64,000 bases of DNA, from positions 1 to 64,000 of the forward strand of contig CAWETN010000007.1 of assembly GCA_963812075.1 (NCBI GenBank). Direction: 5' to 3'. The notes below the pieces were generated by a model. That model worked only from the letters and a program-made list of their open reading frames with translations, did no database searches and was not told the DNA's origin. Shown here piece by piece: positions 55,765 through 64,000 of the stretch (position 1 is the first letter of the stretch; each line of letters starts with the position of its first letter). Source of the DNA: JAMXLO01 sp963812075 (GTDB lineage Bacteria > Pseudomonadota > Alphaproteobacteria > Acetobacterales > Acetobacteraceae). Both the position numbers and the translations under genes were made by a program.

Positions 55765-56457
55765 ATGGCGAAGGACAAGCGCCTGCAGAAGGCCTACGAG
55801 AACGTCGATACGGCCAAGTCGTACCCGCTGGCGGACGCGATCAAGCTGGTGAAGCAGAACGCCAAGGCGAAGTTCGACGAGACAGTCGAGATGTCGATGA
55901 ATCTGGGCATCGACCCGCGGCACGCCGACCAGATGGTGCGCGGGCTGACCTCGCTGCCGAATGGGACGGGGAAAACGGTGCGCGTCGGGGTGTTCGCACG
56001 CGGGCCGAAGGCGGAGGAGGCCCAGGCGGCCGGTGCCGATGTGGTCGGCGCCGAGGACCTCGCCGAGAAGGTTCAGGGTGGCGAGATCGCGTTCGACCGC
56101 TGCATCGCGACGCCGGACATGATGGGCGTGGTCGGGCGGCTGGGCAAAATCCTGGGTCCGCGCGGGCTGATGCCGAACCCGCGCCTGGGGACCGTCACCA
56201 TGGATGTGAAGGGCGCGGTGACCGCGGCGAAGGGCGGGCAGGTGGAGTTCCGCGCCGAGAAGGCGGGGATCATCCATGCCGGGATCGGCAAGGTCAGCTT
56301 CGAGGACGACAAGCTGGTCGAGAATGCCAGGGCACTGGCAGACGCGATCCAGCGGGCGAAGCCGACCGGGGCCAAGGGTACCTATGTGCAGAAGGTGTCG
56401 GTGAGTTCCACTATGGGACCCGGCGTGCGCGTGGACGTCGGCTCGCTGGCCGGATAG
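55765..56457 (+). CDS. rplA: 50S ribosomal protein L1
   Basis: A 230-residue L1. Typical stretches are AIKLVKQNAKAKFDETVEMS, GIDPRHADQMVRG, MGVVGRLGKILGPRGLMPNP and VEFRAEKAGIIHAGIGKVSF. L1 also represses its own operon by binding the mRNA leader. It is separated from rplJ by more than 900 bases holding a PIN-toxin remnant, whereas rplA and rplJ are usually close. Confidence 0.96.
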   Translation: MAKDKRLQKAYENVDTAKSYPLADAIKLVKQNAKAKFDETVEMSMNLGIDPRHADQMVRGLTSLPNGTGKTVRVGVFARGPKAEEAQAAGADVVGAEDLAEKVQGGEIAFDRCIATPDMMGVVGRLGKILGPRGLMPNPRLGTVTMDVKGAVTAAKGGQVEFRAEKAGIIHAGIGKVSFEDDKLVENARALADAIQRAKPTGAKGTYVQKVSVSSTMGPGVRVDVGSLAG

Positions 56458-56515
56458 CAATACTCCCGCATCACGCCGGTCAGCACCTTGGTTTGTGGGG
56501 TCGGGCTCGGCACTG

Positions 56516-56877
56516 TTATCGGAACGGGTTGACGATCCGCACGCCGTCGATTTCGCGCCCGTCGCCCATGTTCTCTGAATGGAGGCGGCGACAGCCCAAT
56601 GCTCGCGCCGCCGCGATGATCGCGTAATCCCAGAACGACAGCTGGTGCGCAGCCCTAGGCCGAAGCGCGGCGTCGAGGAGTGGCAGTGTCATCTCCTGGC
56701 CCCTGAACCGCTGCCGCCATACGTCCATCAGTTCGACCGCAAGCAACCTGTCCTGCCGTGTGGGCCGCGTCGCCTGCCCGTAGAACTCCTGAAGGACCTG
56801 CATCGATAGTGCCCCGTCAGACTGTCCGACCAGCGCCACCGCCCGATCATGTTTCACGGCTTCGCCCGGTCGGTGCT
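56516..56877 (-). pseudogene. PIN-domain toxin remnant, N-terminus missing
   Basis: The last 120 residues look like a VapC-type PIN ribonuclease: KHDRAVALVGQSDGALSMQ, VLQEFYGQATRPTRQDRL, LSFWDYAIIAAARALGCRRL and HSENMGDGREIDGV. The first catalytic Asp of the usual FDTNVLVY start is not found in any frame upstream. The acidic site SED reads SEN here. A frameshift near 56862 may contribute. No antitoxin gene is recognisable. It lies antisense between rplA and rplJ. Confidence 0.65.
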
Positions 56878-57374
56878 GAGCGCTGAAGCCGGCAGGGACA
56901 TGGGCGCGCAGTTCGCGCTCCCGGTACTGCAGCCGCTGAGCCTCGCTTTCACTGCTGCCCAACTCGGTCAGGTCAAGGCGGACCAGCGCGGGCTCGCATG
57001 CGTGCATTGCGGTAGATCTGGTCATCGCCGGGAATCGCAACCCCGCCGAGGACGAAACCGCATGTCCGGACCAGCGAAGTGCTGCGCGGCGCCGTGGCGG
57101 CCGAACGGTCTCTCAACTCTGGTGACGCTTTCCGCTACCTCCCCGCGCTCGCAACGTGCCGCCGGGTAAGCCTCGGCCGGCGTGGAGCGAAACCTGTCCG
57201 AGACCGCACGTCGTCCCACGGGACGTTAATGGACCATCCGGTCCGCGCGCGGGAGACGGGAAACACCCACGGACCGCTGGGTCCCTGGGTTGGTTCCGGC
57301 TTGCAGGACAGGCGAACTGGGCAACCTGGCTCGGGCGCGGTCCAAACGCGTGCGGGCTACAGTGGAGACGATAC
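56878..57374 (+). promoter_or_regulatory. rplJ upstream region: toxin debris and probable L10 leader
   Basis: About 500 bases without an intact gene. The left part (56878-57150) carries sequence adjoining the PIN remnant and has no recognisable product. The right part, about 57160-57374, is the probable rplJ-rplL leader. It is rich in short G/C stems, for example around GGACCGCTGGGTCC, which could form the L10-binding structure that represses rplJ. Boundaries are approximate. Confidence 0.35.
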
Positions 57375-57911
57375 GTGGACCGGACTGAAAAGCGGGACTT
57401 CGTCGCCGGTCTGCACGAGGCGCTGGCCGACACCTCGATGATCGTGGTCACCCACAATACGGGTCTCACGGTCGCGGAGGCGACGGAGCTCAGGCGCCGA
57501 ATGCGGGCTGCCGGCGTGACCTTCAAGGTCGCGAAGAACCGTCTGGCCCATCTCGCCCTGGAAGGGACCCCGTTCGACGGGCTGAAGCCGATGCTGAGGG
57601 GTCCGACCGCGCTTGCGTGGTCGCAGGACCCGGTGGCGGCGGCCAAGGCGACCGTCGAGTTCGCCAGGATCAACGACAAGCTTGTGCTGGTCGGCGGGTC
57701 GCTCGGCTCCCGGACACTGGATGCGTCCGGGGTGAGGGCGTTGGCCGAGCTGCCGGGCCTGGATACGCTGCGGGCACGGATCGTGGGGATGATCGCCACC
57801 CCCGCGACCCGGGTGGCCGGCGTGCTCCAGGGTTCGGCCGGACAGCTTGCGCGGGTCTTCGGCGCCTTTGCCAGGAAAAGCGAGGAGGGCGAGGCGGCTG
57901 CGGCTGCCTAA
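57375..57911 (+). CDS. rplJ: 50S ribosomal protein L10
   Basis: A 178-residue L10, the stalk base that carries L7/L12 dimers. N-terminal: VDRTEKRDFVAGLHEALADT, then HNTGLTVAEATELRRRMR, KVAKNRLAHLALEG and MLRGPTALAWSQDP. The C-terminal helix (SAGQLARVFGAFARKSE) binds L7/L12. It starts with GTG at 57375. rplL follows after 65 bases. Confidence 0.95.
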   Translation: MDRTEKRDFVAGLHEALADTSMIVVTHNTGLTVAEATELRRRMRAAGVTFKVAKNRLAHLALEGTPFDGLKPMLRGPTALAWSQDPVAAAKATVEFARINDKLVLVGGSLGSRTLDASGVRALAELPGLDTLRARIVGMIATPATRVAGVLQGSAGQLARVFGAFARKSEEGEAAAAA

Positions 57912-57976
57912 ATGCCCTGGGTTCGGCCCGGGGCTTGCATGGAACCAACCGACGACTAAATTAGGGACACACGCAA

Positions 57977-58363
57977 ATGGCTGATCTACAGAAGCTGGTG
58001 GACGAGCTGTCCAGCCTCACGGTGCTGGAGGCGGCTGAGCTCTCGAAGTTGCTCGAAGAGAAGTGGGGTGTCTCTGCCGCCGCGCCCGTCGCGGCTGCTG
58101 CGGCCGCACCTGCCGCCGGGGCTGCGGCTGCCGCCGCGCCGGCCGAGGAGCAGACCGAGTTCACCGTCATCCTGGCGAAGGCGGGCGAGAAAAAGATCAA
58201 CGTGATCAAGGAGGTCCGCACCATCACCGGCCTGGGCCTCAAGGAGGCCAAAGACCTGGTCGAGGGTGCGCCGAAGCCGGTCAAGGAAGGCATCGGCAAG
58301 GACGAGGTCGCCAAGATCAAGAAGATGCTGGAGGACGCCGGGGCATCCGTGGAGGTGAAATAG
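57977..58363 (+). CDS. rplL: 50S ribosomal protein L7/L12
   Basis: A 128-residue L7/L12. The N-terminal dimerisation part is ADLQKLVDELSSLTVLEAAE, followed by an Ala-rich hinge, then the factor-binding domain EFTVILAKAGEKKINVIKEV and GLGLKEAKDLVEGAPKPVKE. The Ala/Pro-rich hinge is long but normal for the group. It precedes rpoB with a hairpin between them. Confidence 0.97.
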   Translation: MADLQKLVDELSSLTVLEAAELSKLLEEKWGVSAAAPVAAAAAAPAAGAAAAAAPAEEQTEFTVILAKAGEKKINVIKEVRTITGLGLKEAKDLVEGAPKPVKEGIGKDEVAKIKKMLEDAGASVEVK

Positions 58364-58429
58364 CACGATCGGACGAGACACACCGGGCGGGCGGTCGCGC
58401 CGAACCGCTGCCCGGGCTGATCTGGATGC

Positions 58430-58456
58430 GGGCGGGAATCGAGTCGGTTCCCGCCC
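58430..58456 (+). terminator. Hairpin between rplL and rpoB
   Basis: A perfect nine-base stem (GGGCGGGAA with TTCCCGCCC) and a nine-base loop lie 45 bases before rpoB. With no T-run it is probably an attenuator or RNA-processing site, the kind known in other bacteria between rplL and rpoB to adjust polymerase output relative to ribosomal proteins. Confidence 0.5.
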
Positions 58457-58501
58457 CGCTCCGCGTTGCGGCGATGGCATGGGCAGGCAGGCAGGACATT
58501 C

Positions 58502-62677
<4,176 letters not shown>

Positions 62678-62690
62678 TTAAGCAAGAACG

Positions 62691-62743
62691 CCACAGAGAC
62701 ACCGAAGCACGGAGAGCACCCGGTGTTCTCCGTGCCTCTGTGG
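62691..62743. repeat. Palindromic CACAGAG-type repeat between rpoB and rpoC
   Basis: The segment reads as an inverted repeat: CCACAGAG plus GCACGGAGA on the left (62691-62698 and 62707-62715) pair with TCTCCGTGCCTCTGTGG (62727-62743), leaving an eight-base bulge. The CACAGAG/CTCTGTGG signature resembles a dispersed palindrome known from many unrelated bacteria. It lies in the 96-base gap between two core RNA polymerase genes. Confidence 0.55.
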
Positions 62744-62773
62744 TGAAACCTTCTTTCTGAGGGTAGCAAACGC

Positions 62774-64000
<1,227 letters not shown>

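Overview
This is high-GC DNA, strongly G/C-biased at third codon positions, and most probably from an alphaproteobacterium near Rhodospirillales/Acetobacteraceae. The clues are a 1391-residue RpoB, a class I lysyl-tRNA synthetase, a fused shikimate kinase/3-dehydroquinate synthase, PQQ dehydrogenase genes and a short membrane-protein gene abutting xerD. The family placement is inference; no rRNA or tRNA gene is present to test it.

Layout. 1-5.2 kb (minus): lysS, mprF and rmuC form a tight operon, with two tiny secreted-protein genes upstream of lysS. 5.3-11.2 kb (plus): a DinG-type helicase, a TerB-like protein and a PhoR-type kinase, then two damaged secreted-protein genes and half of a DMT transporter. 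11.2-19.2 kb: an SDR, a DHA2 drug exporter (minus), and an overlapping hyuA-hyuB-adenine deaminase operon. 19.2-22.5 kb: a broken acyl-CoA ligase fragment abuts a glycan module (methyltransferase, GT2, membrane transferase) lying downstream of aroKB. 24.2-25.3 kb: small membrane protein and xerD. 25.3-31.1 kb: a periplasmic oxidation cluster with Tat-type amidohydrolase, SMP-30 lactonase, a PQQ dehydrogenase carrying the Asp-x-Asp lanthanide signature, cytochrome c and a MoxJ-like protein. 31.1-35.8 kb (minus): CHAD protein, SixA phosphatase, a secreted protein, a DUF29 pair beside a decayed acyl-CoA dehydrogenase fragment, and the intact dehydrogenase. 35.8-39.4 kb (plus): amine oxidase, extradiol-type dioxygenase and Rieske oxygenase. 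39.4-49.9 kb: mixed genes including a REC-EAL protein, an orphan DctP, an S49 protease, two Gfo/Idh/MocA genes, bfr-bfd and an enolase-superfamily dehydratase. 50-54.8 kb: an interrupted adenylate cyclase and eutBC. 54.8-64 kb (plus): rplK, rplA, rplJ, rplL, rpoB and rpoC (cut by the window end).

Two themes stand out. First, at least ten genes, including the essential lysS, carry single-base frameshifts while their frames otherwise read on with normal family sequence. Base-calling or assembly error is the simplest explanation, so these genes may well be intact in the organism. Second, the normally compact ribosomal protein/RNA polymerase cluster looks disturbed: secE-nusG are absent before rplK, an antisense PIN-toxin remnant lies between rplA and rplJ, and a palindromic repeat lies between rpoB and rpoC.

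The most distinctive functional units are the translationally coupled lysS-mprF pair, in which MprF lacks much of its synthetase domain, and the lanthanide-type quinoprotein cluster.
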